Source of the DNA: Chloroflexota bacterium
Lineage (GTDB): Bacteria > Chloroflexota > UBA11872 > VXNJ01
Assembly: GCA_030744875.1 (NCBI GenBank)
Contig: JASLPR010000060.1
Location: 1-60,763 of the forward strand
Length of the DNA stretch: 60,763 nucleotides
Direction: 5' to 3'
Part shown: positions 9,329-17,323 of the stretch, piece by piece
How positions within the stretch are numbered: position 1 is the stretch's first letter
How the letters are laid out: every line of letters begins with the position of its first letter
Notes under the pieces: model-generated
Told to the model about the DNA's origin: nothing
The model's input: only the letters and a program-made list of their open reading frames with translations
The model's database searches: none
Position numbers and translations under genes: made by a program

Positions 9329-10141
9329 GTGACCGAACGGCCAACCGCGCCCCGCGAACTTGGAGACAACCCGGTGGAACGCCTGCGACGGGCGGCCGCC
9401 CGGAATCCCGACGGCGTTTATGACGCCGCCCTGAAGACGCTGGATGAGATCGGTTCCGTCCCCGATCTCTACGGACTGATCGGCTACCTGGGCGAGGTGG
9501 TCGAGGAGCGCCACGCCTGCATGTGTTGTGACCAGAACTGCATCGAGTGTTGCGGGCAACTCCCGCTGGTGACGATCGCCGAGTGGAAGATTTTGCACGT
9601 CTGGATGATGGATAACTGGTCGGCGGAGCAGCGATCGGCGGCGATCGCCCGGTGCGAGCGGCTGCTGGACGATGGCAAGACGGTCCTGCCGCGCTGGATG
9701 CGCCTGGGCGGGATGGATATGGAATCGGCGGCGACCCGCGACTACATCGACGACATGTTCGGCAACGAGTCGACGCCCTGCCCGCTGCTGGACGAAAACG
9801 GCTGCACCGTCTACCCGGCCCGCCCGCTGGTGTGCCGGGCCTACGGCTGGATGATGCGCACCGCGGATGACACCCTCTACTGTCAGCGCATCGTTGACAA
9901 ATTGGTCCCGTACCAGGAGGAGGAGGGCGAGTTCTTCCTGCCGATCTACCGGTCGTACCAGGAACGCTCGTACGCGCTGGCCGGGCCGGACAGCTATTTC
10001 ACGTTAATCGCGATCTGGCTACTGAGTCACCGCGGGCCGGACGGCGATCTGGACCCGGATTCGCGGGAAATCATCGCCGATCCGGACTGGCCGGTGCTGG
10101 ATACCAGGTGGGGTTTCTGGGAGGCGTTCGCCGAGGACTGA
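9329..10141 (+). CDS. YkgJ/UPF0153-like cysteine-cluster (metal-binding) protein
   Basis: The 270-residue protein has an N-terminal cluster C64-C66-C67-C71-C74-C75 (CMCCDQNCIECC) and a second site, CPLLDENGCTVYPARPLVCRAYG, ~150-172. The second matches the CxxL...GCxIYxxRPxxCRxY pattern of the YkgJ/UPF0153 family, whose cysteines are predicted to chelate zinc or iron-sulfur; the function is not established. The extra CC pairs in the first cluster are richer than usual. The start is GTG 9329 with GGAG at 9321-9324; the overlapping ATG at 9327 runs straight into TGA. Its 3' end converges on the lipoprotein gene with a 15-bp gap. Confidence 0.75.
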   Translation: MTERPTAPRELGDNPVERLRRAAARNPDGVYDAALKTLDEIGSVPDLYGLIGYLGEVVEERHACMCCDQNCIECCGQLPLVTIAEWKILHVWMMDNWSAEQRSAAIARCERLLDDGKTVLPRWMRLGGMDMESAATRDYIDDMFGNESTPCPLLDENGCTVYPARPLVCRAYGWMMRTADDTLYCQRIVDKLVPYQEEEGEFFLPIYRSYQERSYALAGPDSYFTLIAIWLLSHRGPDGDLDPDSREIIADPDWPVLDTRWGFWEAFAED

Positions 10142-10156
10142 CGGCGCTCGGCGGGG

Positions 10157-11863
10157 CTAGCGCGGCAGCTGCCAGGCCAGCACGTAGCGCTCGGCGCTGG
10201 CGGCCACCAGGCGGTCGGTGGCGGTGGCTAGCCCGGCGGCGCGAATTGAGGCCAGCGTCGTGGCCTCACCCAGGTAATCGCCGCCGGCCCGGATGACGCT
10301 GATCGAGGTGTCTGAAGAAAGGCCGCAGACGTAGCCGACCGAGGTCATCAGCGTCCGCGGCGCCACCTGGTCGTTGAACCAGAGTTGGGCGCCGCCGAGG
10401 TCGTAGGCTGCCAGGCCCTTCTGGCTGCCCAGGTAGAGCACGGTCCCGGCCGGGTTGGTGGCGATCACCGTGAAGTCGAACGGAATGTCGCGCTGGAACT
10501 CGCCGCGTTCGTTCTCGTAGATTTCCAGACCGGCTTCGGTGTCTACGACGGTCAGGCGGCCGCCCTCGACCAGAAACAGCCGGCGGACGCGACTGCCGAC
10601 CCCGAAGCGCTGCACCAGTTGGCCTTCGCGGCCGATGATGACGACCTGGTGGACGCCCTGCCGCACGGAGCCGACGGCGACGGTGCCGGTCTCCGGGTCC
10701 ATGTCGATTGCGGCGGCGCCGATGTAGTCCTGGGTCGGCCCCCAGAACAGGCCTTCTTGGTTGTAGGCAAAGACGTGGCCGAGCTCGCTAGCGTTGCTGC
10801 TGCGTACGGCCAGAAACGAATCGCGGGCCAGCGTGGCCTGCTCCAGTAATTGGTTGTCGGGTCGAAAGGGACGCTGCCAGACCGGGTGGCCGTCCTGCAG
10901 CAGCGCGACATCGAAACCGGTGACCGCCACCGCCCCGCCGCCGGGTGAGATGGCCAGACCCGCCGTGGGGATACCGGTCTCCGCGGTCCAGAGGGGCTCG
11001 CCGCCGCTGCCGAAGGCCTGCACCCGCCCGCCGCGGGAAGCGAGCGCGAAGACGTTGCCGTCGGCGGAGGCCGCCAACGCGGTCGCGTCGAAGGTAATGG
11101 TCTGTAGCCAGACCAGTTCCTTCCAGCCCGCGGTGCCCGGCGCCCGTCGCATGTCCAGGTCGAATACCACGTCGTGGACCTGCTCGATGCGCACCTCGAA
11201 CTGTCGGTCGCTCCAGTCAGCGGCGTCGGCCATGGCCTGGTCGAGGTGGTCCCATCGGTCGGCTTCGACCCAGCGCGGGAACTGGACTGAGAGGTCGATG
11301 TCGGCTTTGAATTCGCGCAGCTTGGCGCGGGCTTCGGCCGTCGATACGAACTGGCCGACCAGCACCGCGTAGCGAGTGACCGAGCTGGCGCTGATGTCGA
11401 AATCACCCAGGCTTTCGAGCCGGCGGGTGAGCGTTTCGGCGGCGCCGCCGCCGCCAACTTCGTTGACGAAACCGGTCAGATCGGCGCGGGCCTGGGCGAT
11501 GGCCGCGATGACCCCGACCAGGTGTTCGCGCTGGCCGTCTTCGCGAAAATCACGGATCGTCCGAACCGCCACCACCAGAGAATCGGCGGCGCCCAGCAGC
11601 AGGGGATGGACGGTGGCCGCGTCCGCCGGCGGCACGAGCGGAATCAGACTTTCGGACAGCAGAGTGACCTCTGGTCCGAGCTTGTCGATCGCGGTGGCAT
11701 AGCGCTCCGGGGTGAGCGAGGACTGAGCCAACGCCCGGGTGTTCACGTCGAACAGTCGCAGGAGCCCCAGGGCCTCGGTGGCGGCCACCAGCGCCGGTTC
11801 CCAGTACGGGCGCAGATTCGCGCGCGGTTGCTCGGTGGCGGTCCCGCAACCAGCCGCCGCCAC
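10157..11863 (-). CDS. Beta-propeller lipoprotein (PQQ/WD40-like repeats)
   Basis: From the GTG at 11863 the product is 568 residues: a helical N-terminal half (~10-245) and a C-terminal half of repeated strands (ADGNVFALASRGGRVQAFGS; IVIGREGQLVQRF; PAGTVLYLGSQKGLAAYDL), like a PQQ/WD40-type propeller. The GTG leaves only five residues before a lipobox cysteine (AAAGC). Upstream in frame the DNA encodes RRRFLRFGLAGLVAAAGC, a full Arg-rich lipoprotein signal, so translation must begin earlier. There is no ATG, GTG or TTG in this frame between 11864 and the miaB stop; CTG at 11948-11950 overlaps that stop and is the best candidate. A surface-anchored protein of unknown role; a SPOR-like stretch (RYAVLVGQFVSTAEARAKL) is suggestive only. 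Confidence 0.75.
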   Translation of the reverse strand: MAAAGCGTATEQPRANLRPYWEPALVAATEALGLLRLFDVNTRALAQSSLTPERYATAIDKLGPEVTLLSESLIPLVPPADAATVHPLLLGAADSLVVAVRTIRDFREDGQREHLVGVIAAIAQARADLTGFVNEVGGGGAAETLTRRLESLGDFDISASSVTRYAVLVGQFVSTAEARAKLREFKADIDLSVQFPRWVEADRWDHLDQAMADAADWSDRQFEVRIEQVHDVVFDLDMRRAPGTAGWKELVWLQTITFDATALAASADGNVFALASRGGRVQAFGSGGEPLWTAETGIPTAGLAISPGGGAVAVTGFDVALLQDGHPVWQRPFRPDNQLLEQATLARDSFLAVRSSNASELGHVFAYNQEGLFWGPTQDYIGAAAIDMDPETGTVAVGSVRQGVHQVVIIGREGQLVQRFGVGSRVRRLFLVEGGRLTVVDTEAGLEIYENERGEFQRDIPFDFTVIATNPAGTVLYLGSQKGLAAYDLGGAQLWFNDQVAPRTLMTSVGYVCGLSSDTSISVIRAGGDYLGEATTLASIRAAGLATATDRLVAASAERYVLAWQLPR

Positions 11864-11946
11864 CAGGCCCGCCAGCCCGAACCGCAGGAAACGCCGTCGA
11901 TGCGGCGGCCGTCGCGACAGGGCAGCCGGCGGTAGGGTCCGCGGCT

Positions 11947-13317
11947 TCAGCGGACAACCTGCGTTTGCGGCGCGCGGACCGGCCGGCCGCGCAGCGACCA
12001 GGCCGTGGCTTCGGTGATTGCGATCGGACGGATATCACCGGCCGCGATGGCACCGTCCTCCGGACAGAAGACCAGCTTGTTGGACCGGGTGCGGCCCATC
12101 CAGCGCGGGGCGGCCCCAGCGACTGGACTTTCCCGTAACTCCTCGAAGAGGACTTCCTCAGTCGCGCCGACCAGGTGGGCGTTCAGTTCCGCCGCGATGC
12201 TCTTTTGCGCGGTTTCTACGGCGTGCAGCCGATGAAGCTTCTCAGCGGGCTCCATGGTGTCGCCCCACTTCGCCGCCACCGTGCCGTGCCGGGCGGAGAA
12301 GGCGGCGACGTGGACCACGTCGAACTGAATCTCGCGGAGCAGACTAAGGGTGTTCTCGAATTGGGCTTCGGTCTCGCCCGGAAAGCCGACGATGATGTCG
12401 GTCGAGATGGCGATCCCGGGTACGTGGTGGCGCAGCATCACGATCCGCTCGCGGAAGAAGGCCGTGTCGTAGCCGCGCCCCATGCGCCGCAGGACTTCGT
12501 CGTCCCCGGACTGGACTGGCAGGTTGAGTTCTTCGCAGACCGTGTCGAGCCGGCCCATTGCCGCGGCCAGGTCGGAATCGAGGTTGCGGGGGTGGGCGGT
12601 GAGGAACCGGATGCGCGGCACCGACCGCTCGGTGTCGACCCGTTCCAACAGCGTGGCCAGCGTGTGCGGGCCGTCGAGGTCGTCGCCGTACTTGTTGATG
12701 ATCTGCCCGAGGAGGGTGATCTCGCGGGCGCCTTCGTCGGCCTTTTGCTCGATCTCGCGCAGAATCTCGGCGACCGGGCGGCTCTCTTCGCGCCCGCGCC
12801 GAAACGGCACGATGCAGAAGGTGCAGCGCCGATCGCAGCCGTGGATGGCGGTGACGCAACGGCTGACCCCACCGGCGCCCGGAAGCTCGGCCGGCAGAAA
12901 GCCGTCCCAGTCGTCGGTGATCGGGCCGGGCTGCTCTGCCAGCAGCTCCTGCAGCGGACGCAGGTCGCGGGCCGGAAACACTACGTCTAACCATTTGAGG
13001 TGCGGCGCGATCTCCTCGGGGGTGGCCGCCGCCGAACAGCCGGTGAGCGCGATGAGCACATCGCCGCAGCGGCGCTTGCGCGCGCCCAGCGCGCCGATGC
13101 GCCCCCAGACCTTACGGTCGGAGTTGTCGCGCACGCTGCACCCGTTCAAGATCACCACCGACGCGCGATCCGGGTCGGAGACCGGCACATGGCCGTCCCT
13201 GACGAGGCTCCGCGCGATACGCTCGGAATCGTCTTTGTTCATCTGGCAGCCGCTGGTCCAGATGTGGAAGCGGTGCCGGGTTTCGCTATGGATCTGGATT
13301 GTCGATGGAGTTGACAT
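11947..13317 (-). CDS. miaB: tRNA-2-methylthio-N6-isopentenyladenosine synthase MiaB
   Basis: Radical-SAM methylthiotransferase that converts i6A37 to ms2i6A37 in tRNAs reading UNN codons. The 456-residue product has the N-terminal UPF0004 domain with auxiliary cluster cysteines C24 (TSGCQMN), C60 (NGCSVRD) and C94 (LTGCSAA), the radical-SAM CxxxCxxC at C161-C165-C168 (CDRRCTFC), and a C-terminal TRAM domain. The TSGCQMN signature fits MiaB rather than MtaB or RimO. It is divergently transcribed from the polysaccharide operon; the lipoprotein gene follows in the same direction with an overlapping end. A paralogue of the MtaB subfamily is at 27868. Confidence 0.93.
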   Translation of the reverse strand: MSTPSTIQIHSETRHRFHIWTSGCQMNKDDSERIARSLVRDGHVPVSDPDRASVVILNGCSVRDNSDRKVWGRIGALGARKRRCGDVLIALTGCSAAATPEEIAPHLKWLDVVFPARDLRPLQELLAEQPGPITDDWDGFLPAELPGAGGVSRCVTAIHGCDRRCTFCIVPFRRGREESRPVAEILREIEQKADEGAREITLLGQIINKYGDDLDGPHTLATLLERVDTERSVPRIRFLTAHPRNLDSDLAAAMGRLDTVCEELNLPVQSGDDEVLRRMGRGYDTAFFRERIVMLRHHVPGIAISTDIIVGFPGETEAQFENTLSLLREIQFDVVHVAAFSARHGTVAAKWGDTMEPAEKLHRLHAVETAQKSIAAELNAHLVGATEEVLFEELRESPVAGAAPRWMGRTRSNKLVFCPEDGAIAAGDIRPIAITEATAWSLRGRPVRAPQTQVVR

Positions 13318-13337
13318 AAAACCTCTGGTTGACCATT

Positions 13338-13345
13338 GCTATAAT
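13338..13345 (+). promoter_or_regulatory. Extended -10 promoter for the polysaccharide operon
   Basis: TGCTATAAT at 13337-13345 is a perfect extended -10 element (TG-N-TATAAT), 50 bp ahead of the first gene at 13396. A TTGACA at 13311-13316 lies 23 bp upstream, too far for a normal spacer, so the extended -10 probably carries recognition. The opposite strand of the same site reads TATTAT and may serve the divergent miaB. Confidence 0.5.
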
Positions 13346-13395
13346 ACCGCGATTTCATCGAGGATCGGCGTGTCCCTGGAGTCAATACCCTGCCC

Positions 13396-13626
13396 GTGAT
13401 CCCCATCTGGCGTCGCTTCGTGGCGCGGCACCCCGGCGTTTCAGCCTGGGCCCTGCTGTCGGTGGCGATGGTCGCCGTGATCGTCATCACCAGCCTCGGG
13501 GCGCGCCCGGGCGCGCTGCAACTCCTGTTTCTGGCGCTGGTCGGCGTTCTGCTGTCGGGAACGACGGTCCTCCTCTTGCGCTGGGAGCCGGAAGAGAGCG
13601 ACGAAGAGTCGGGCTCCGCAGCGTGA
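13396..13626 (+). CDS. Small two-helix membrane protein, unknown
   Basis: A 76-residue product starting at GTG 13396: basic N-terminus (IWRRFVARH), two predicted transmembrane helices (~16-35 and ~40-61) and an acidic tail (EPEESDEES). No family is recognised by eye; it resembles short LapA/DUF1049-like membrane proteins only in layout. It sits just after the extended -10 promoter, and its stop overlaps the rmlD start (GTGA, 13623-13626), so it is probably the first translationally coupled gene of the polysaccharide operon. Confidence 0.6.
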   Translation: MIPIWRRFVARHPGVSAWALLSVAMVAVIVITSLGARPGALQLLFLALVGVLLSGTTVLLLRWEPEESDEESGSAA

Positions 13627-14474
13627 CCCGGATTCTCGTGACCGGAGCGGGTGGGCAACTGGGCCGCGATCTGGGCCGGCGGCTACCCCCTGATACGACC
13701 CGGCTGGCGACGCGTGAAGAACTGGATGTCGCAGACGCCGGCGCGGCGGCGGCGCTGGCGGCCGAGTTCGCGCCGACGGTGGTGATCCACACGGCGGCGA
13801 TGACCAACGTGGACGCTTGCGAGGGCGACCGCGAGCGGGCCCAGGCGATCAACGCCGGCGGGGCGAGGAATGTGGCCATCGCCTGCCGGGAAGCCGGGGC
13901 GGCAATGGTCTACGTGAGCACCAATTACGTCTTCGACGGCTGCCAACGCCGGCCCTATGACGAAACCGACGCAACGAATCCGATCAGCATCTACGGAGCC
14001 ACCAAGCTGGCCGGGGAACACGCGGTGATCGAGACGTTGGATAGCCACTTTGTGGTGCGGACTTCGACGCTCTACGGTCCGCACCGGCGGAACTTTGTCA
14101 ATTCGCTGGTGGCGGCGGCGGCGAGCCGCGACTCGCTGTCCTACGTCGATGACCAGCGGGTGACGCCGACTTCGACTGCCGACCTGGCGGGGGCGATCCT
14201 GGAACTAATCAAGACCGACGATCCCGGTATGTACCACCTGGTAAACCAGGGTGAAACGTCGTGGTACGGTTGGGCGCGCGCGGTGTTGACGGCCCTGGAA
14301 ATCGACGGCGTGGAGCTGAATCCGATCTCGGCCGCCGAGTTCGAAAGGCCCGCCGCGGTGCCGGCCAACGGCGTGCTGGCCAATAACGCCGCACGGGCGC
14401 GGGGCGTTGAGCTTCGCGGGTGGCAAGAAGCATTGACGGAGTTTCTCAACTCCCACATCAAAGGGGTGTCCTGA
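13623..14474 (+). CDS. rmlD: dTDP-4-dehydrorhamnose reductase
   Basis: NADPH-dependent last step of dTDP-L-rhamnose synthesis. The 283-residue SDR-extended protein has the Rossmann motif GAGGQLG (8-14), the STNYVFDG segment (~99-106) and the catalytic YGATK (Y124, K128), then the late VVRTSTLYG motif. GTG 13623 is chosen because VTRILVTGAGGQLG is the canonical start and it overlaps the preceding stop by 4 bp. rmlA, rmlB and rmlC are not in the window. The next gene overlaps its stop (TGATG). Context suggests rhamnose is a component of the polymer made by the downstream transferases. Confidence 0.88.
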   Translation: MTRILVTGAGGQLGRDLGRRLPPDTTRLATREELDVADAGAAAALAAEFAPTVVIHTAAMTNVDACEGDRERAQAINAGGARNVAIACREAGAAMVYVSTNYVFDGCQRRPYDETDATNPISIYGATKLAGEHAVIETLDSHFVVRTSTLYGPHRRNFVNSLVAAAASRDSLSYVDDQRVTPTSTADLAGAILELIKTDDPGMYHLVNQGETSWYGWARAVLTALEIDGVELNPISAAEFERPAAVPANGVLANNAARARGVELRGWQEALTEFLNSHIKGVS

Positions 14475-14803
14475 TGGGTTTCCTGGGCGGCGGGCCGGGA
14501 TCGGGCGACGATCGCGGTCTGTATCTATATGTGGAAGTGGAGAAGTCGGGTGAACAGATCCGGGTGCGGATCGATCCCCATAACGACCTGGCCCAGGAGT
14601 TCGACGCTGACGGCGGCGACAGGCCGACGCACTACACCTGCTACAAGGAAGTGATCGGTACCCGGTCCTTCCACCCGGTCGAGATCAATCTTGAGTTCAG
14701 CCGCCGCAGACAGCTTGTCAGCCAGGAGGTCACCGGCGGCCGGTTTATCTCGGAAGATGCCTTCTACGCCGACGCCGCCGCCGATGACGACGGTGGCGAC
14801 TAG
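14474..14803 (+). CDS. Conserved-looking small hypothetical protein
   Basis: A 109-residue product starting at ATG 14474, overlapping the rmlD stop by one base. It is soluble, with a Gly-rich start (GFLGGGPGSGDD), a probable small beta domain (RGLYLYVEVEKSGEQIRVRI ... THYTCYKEVIGTRSFHPVEINLEF) and an acidic end (AAADDDGGD). I recognise no family. Coupling to rmlD and the polysaccharide genes suggests a supporting role, but no function can be assigned. Confidence 0.6.
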   Translation: MGFLGGGPGSGDDRGLYLYVEVEKSGEQIRVRIDPHNDLAQEFDADGGDRPTHYTCYKEVIGTRSFHPVEINLEFSRRRQLVSQEVTGGRFISEDAFYADAAADDDGGD

Positions 14804-14862
14804 CCCCGCCGACGCCGTCCGGCGCCCACCGACCGCCTGGTAGCCGGCATTTGAGGAACTCG

Positions 14863-16239
14863 ATGCTTGCCGGGCCATGGTTTGCGACGACACCGCTGAA
14901 GGACCGCCCGGCCGCGTGGGTGGCCCTGGCAACGGCCGCGGCGGCCGGGCTGGGAATTGCCGCCGGGGCTCAGACCGGCGCCGTCGCAGTTACCTGGCTG
15001 CTGGCGCCGGCATCGATGGCGGTGGCCATTGTGCGGCCGGCCTGGGGGCTGATTGCGGCGCTCGCTCTAGCCTACGGGTTGCCGTTTGCGGTGGTGCCCG
15101 TGCGTCTGGGGACGCGCCCGCCGATTCTCGAACTGACGCTGGCGGCCGCGGTGCTGGCGATCGTCGTGCGGTGGGTGATCTTTGGGCGGAGGTTTCCCCT
15201 GCCGGGCGCTGGTTGGACGTGGGCGGTGGCCGGAGTTCTGGCCTGGTGGGCGCTGGCAGTCGTGGTTGCGCTGCGGTTCGGGACGGGGGTTGAGCAGGTG
15301 CAGTACGCGTCCAAGTTGATGCTGGCGGTTGCCGCGTTCGTGCTGGCCTTCGTGCTGGCGGCAAACAGAGCGCTGGCCCACCGGGCCGCCGCGGTGATTG
15401 CCGTGGCCGGGGCGGGGCAGTCGCTCCTGGCGACGGTGATGCTGATGACCCGGGAAGAGGCGCTGCCATTCTTTTCGGCCCTCGAGTCAGCCGGCTACCC
15501 GGACGCCGGCACGGCGCTGCGCTACCTCTCCGACCAGACGACGTTGCGCGCGATCGGCACGCTGGTCGACCCGAACATCCTGGGCGCCTCACTGGCGATC
15601 GGGGTGGTGATTGCGGTCGGATTGGCGGCGAGGGCGGGTGGCCGGGCGCGCTACGCCTGGTTGGCCGTCGCGCTGCTCATCCTTCCCGGGCTGGCGTTCT
15701 CGCTGTCACGGGGAGCTTGGCTGGCGGCGGCGGCCGGACTGCTGATCCTGATCTGGCGACACAACCGGCGCTGGGCGCTGCTGCTGATCGGGGTCGGGAC
15801 GATCGCGACGGCCTTCGCGCCGGTCGAGGCACTGGAGCATCTCCGCTCGGGCCTGTTTGCCCGGGATGAATCGGCGGCGCTGCGCCTGGACGAGTTCGCG
15901 GAGGCCTATCGCGTAATCGGCGCCGCTCCGGTGTTCGGGGTAGGGTTTCCGGCGGAACCGCCGGCGGCGTTCTTCGTGGGGGTTTCGAACTCATTCCTCT
16001 GGACGGCCGAGCACATTGGACTGCCGGGAATGTCGCTCTCGCTGGGACTGGCACTGGCGGCCACCATCGCCGGCCTGCGCAACGCCGGGCGGTCGCGCCT
16101 GGCGCCGGTGTTCGCGGCGGCGGCGGTCACGACGCTGGTGGCCGGTCTCGTGGATCACCATTTCGCCAGCGTGCCCCATATGGCCATCCTCCAGTGGTCG
16201 CTGCTGGGACTTGCCGCCGGCGCGTTGCGGGGAGATTGA
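14863..16239 (+). CDS. O-antigen ligase/polymerase-like membrane protein (Wzy_C/WaaL family)
   Basis: A 458-residue polytopic inner-membrane protein with about ten to twelve hydrophobic segments and a large loop (~200-240, TREEALPFFSALESAGYPDAG). The Wzy_C-type pattern includes GTLVDPNILGASLAIG, FSLSRGAWLAAAAG and a periplasmic-loop-like GVGFPAEPPAAFF. Members polymerise O-units or ligate glycan to a lipid carrier; which applies here is unclear. ATG 14863 has GAGGA 5 bp upstream, preferred over the in-frame TTG at 14851. It is followed with one base between by the first glycosyltransferase. Confidence 0.78.
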   Translation: MLAGPWFATTPLKDRPAAWVALATAAAAGLGIAAGAQTGAVAVTWLLAPASMAVAIVRPAWGLIAALALAYGLPFAVVPVRLGTRPPILELTLAAAVLAIVVRWVIFGRRFPLPGAGWTWAVAGVLAWWALAVVVALRFGTGVEQVQYASKLMLAVAAFVLAFVLAANRALAHRAAAVIAVAGAGQSLLATVMLMTREEALPFFSALESAGYPDAGTALRYLSDQTTLRAIGTLVDPNILGASLAIGVVIAVGLAARAGGRARYAWLAVALLILPGLAFSLSRGAWLAAAAGLLILIWRHNRRWALLLIGVGTIATAFAPVEALEHLRSGLFARDESAALRLDEFAEAYRVIGAAPVFGVGFPAEPPAAFFVGVSNSFLWTAEHIGLPGMSLSLGLALAATIAGLRNAGRSRLAPVFAAAAVTTLVAGLVDHHFASVPHMAILQWSLLGLAAGALRGD

Positions 16240-16240
16240 A

Positions 16241-17323
16241 TTGCGGTTCGGACTCGACGCGCGGCTGGCCTATTTCGATAGGGGCGGTATCGGCCGCTAT
16301 ATCCATTGCCTGGCCGCGGCGCTGGAGCGGGAATGTGCGCCTAACGAGTTCGCGGTGGTGACCGACTTCCGTGACAGTGGCTGGGGCGGCAACTCGCGGG
16401 GAGTGATCGCATCGGCGCGCAGTACCCGGCTCGACTGGCTCTTCGCGCTGCAGGTGGCGGCGCGGCGCTTCGACCTGCTCCACTATCCAGATCATGTGAT
16501 CCCGCGGCGGTCCCCGGGCCGCAGCGTGGTCACCGTGCACGACGTGTCATTCTGGCGTATGCCGAAAAGTCATTCGCCGGCCAGCCGCGCCTACTACGAG
16601 CGTTGCCGGGATTCGGTGCGACGGGCCAATGCGGTGATCTGTGTCTCGGAATTCACCCGGGAGGAACTGCTGGCGATGACCGAAGTCGACCCGGAGAAGA
16701 CGTTCACCATCAACCAGGGGCTGGAACCGCGCTTTGCCCCGGCCGGCGCCCGGCGGCAGGAAGAGGTGCATCGGCGCTACGAATTGCGGCGGCCCTACCT
16801 GCTGTGCCTGGGGACGATCGGGCGGCGCAAGAACCTGGTCCGGCTGGTGGAGGCGTTCGCCGATAGCCCGGTTCTGGAGGGCACCGACCTGGTGCTCGCG
16901 GGAGCGGCCGGCAATGCCATCAAGGAGGTGCGCGAGGCGGTCGAACGCCGGCACGCCGGGGATCGCATCCGCATAATCGGGGCCATCGCCGACGAGGATG
17001 TCCCGGCGGTGATATCTGCGGCTGCGGCGCTGGTGATGCCGTCGCTTTACGAGGGCTTCGGGCTGCCGGTACTGGAAGCGATGGGCTGCGGCACCCCGGT
17101 GGTGATCGCTGACCGGCGCCCGCTTATCGATGTCGCGGACGGGGCCGCCATCACCGTCGATCCCAAAAACCGGAGGGCGATCCGCGAGGGCCTAGAACGA
17201 CGGGTTGCCGACAGCGGCCGGCGTGCCCACGACCGGCAACTGGGCCTGGAAAGGGCGCGAACGTTCGACTGGAGCGAGGTCGCCCGGAAGACCCTAGATG
17301 TCTATCGTTGGGCTTTGCAATGA
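16241..17323 (+). CDS. GT4-family glycosyltransferase (copy 1)
   Basis: GT-B fold transferase of 360 residues, likely acting at the inner face of the membrane on a lipid-linked glycan. It begins with a Gly-rich acceptor loop (FDRGGIGRYIHCLAAAL), has VTVHDVSFW and VSEFTREEL in the N-terminal domain, and the donor-binding EGFGLPVLEAMGCGTPVV (E-x7-E pattern) in the C-terminal domain. The start is TTG 16241, directly after the preceding TGA, with GGGGAG as ribosome site. The sequence suits mannosyl- or rhamnosyltransferases of the WbaZ/MtfB sort; sugar specificity is unknown. Its stop overlaps the next ATG (ATGA). Confidence 0.85.
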   Translation: MRFGLDARLAYFDRGGIGRYIHCLAAALERECAPNEFAVVTDFRDSGWGGNSRGVIASARSTRLDWLFALQVAARRFDLLHYPDHVIPRRSPGRSVVTVHDVSFWRMPKSHSPASRAYYERCRDSVRRANAVICVSEFTREELLAMTEVDPEKTFTINQGLEPRFAPAGARRQEEVHRRYELRRPYLLCLGTIGRRKNLVRLVEAFADSPVLEGTDLVLAGAAGNAIKEVREAVERRHAGDRIRIIGAIADEDVPAVISAAAALVMPSLYEGFGLPVLEAMGCGTPVVIADRRPLIDVADGAAITVDPKNRRAIREGLERRVADSGRRAHDRQLGLERARTFDWSEVARKTLDVYRWALQ

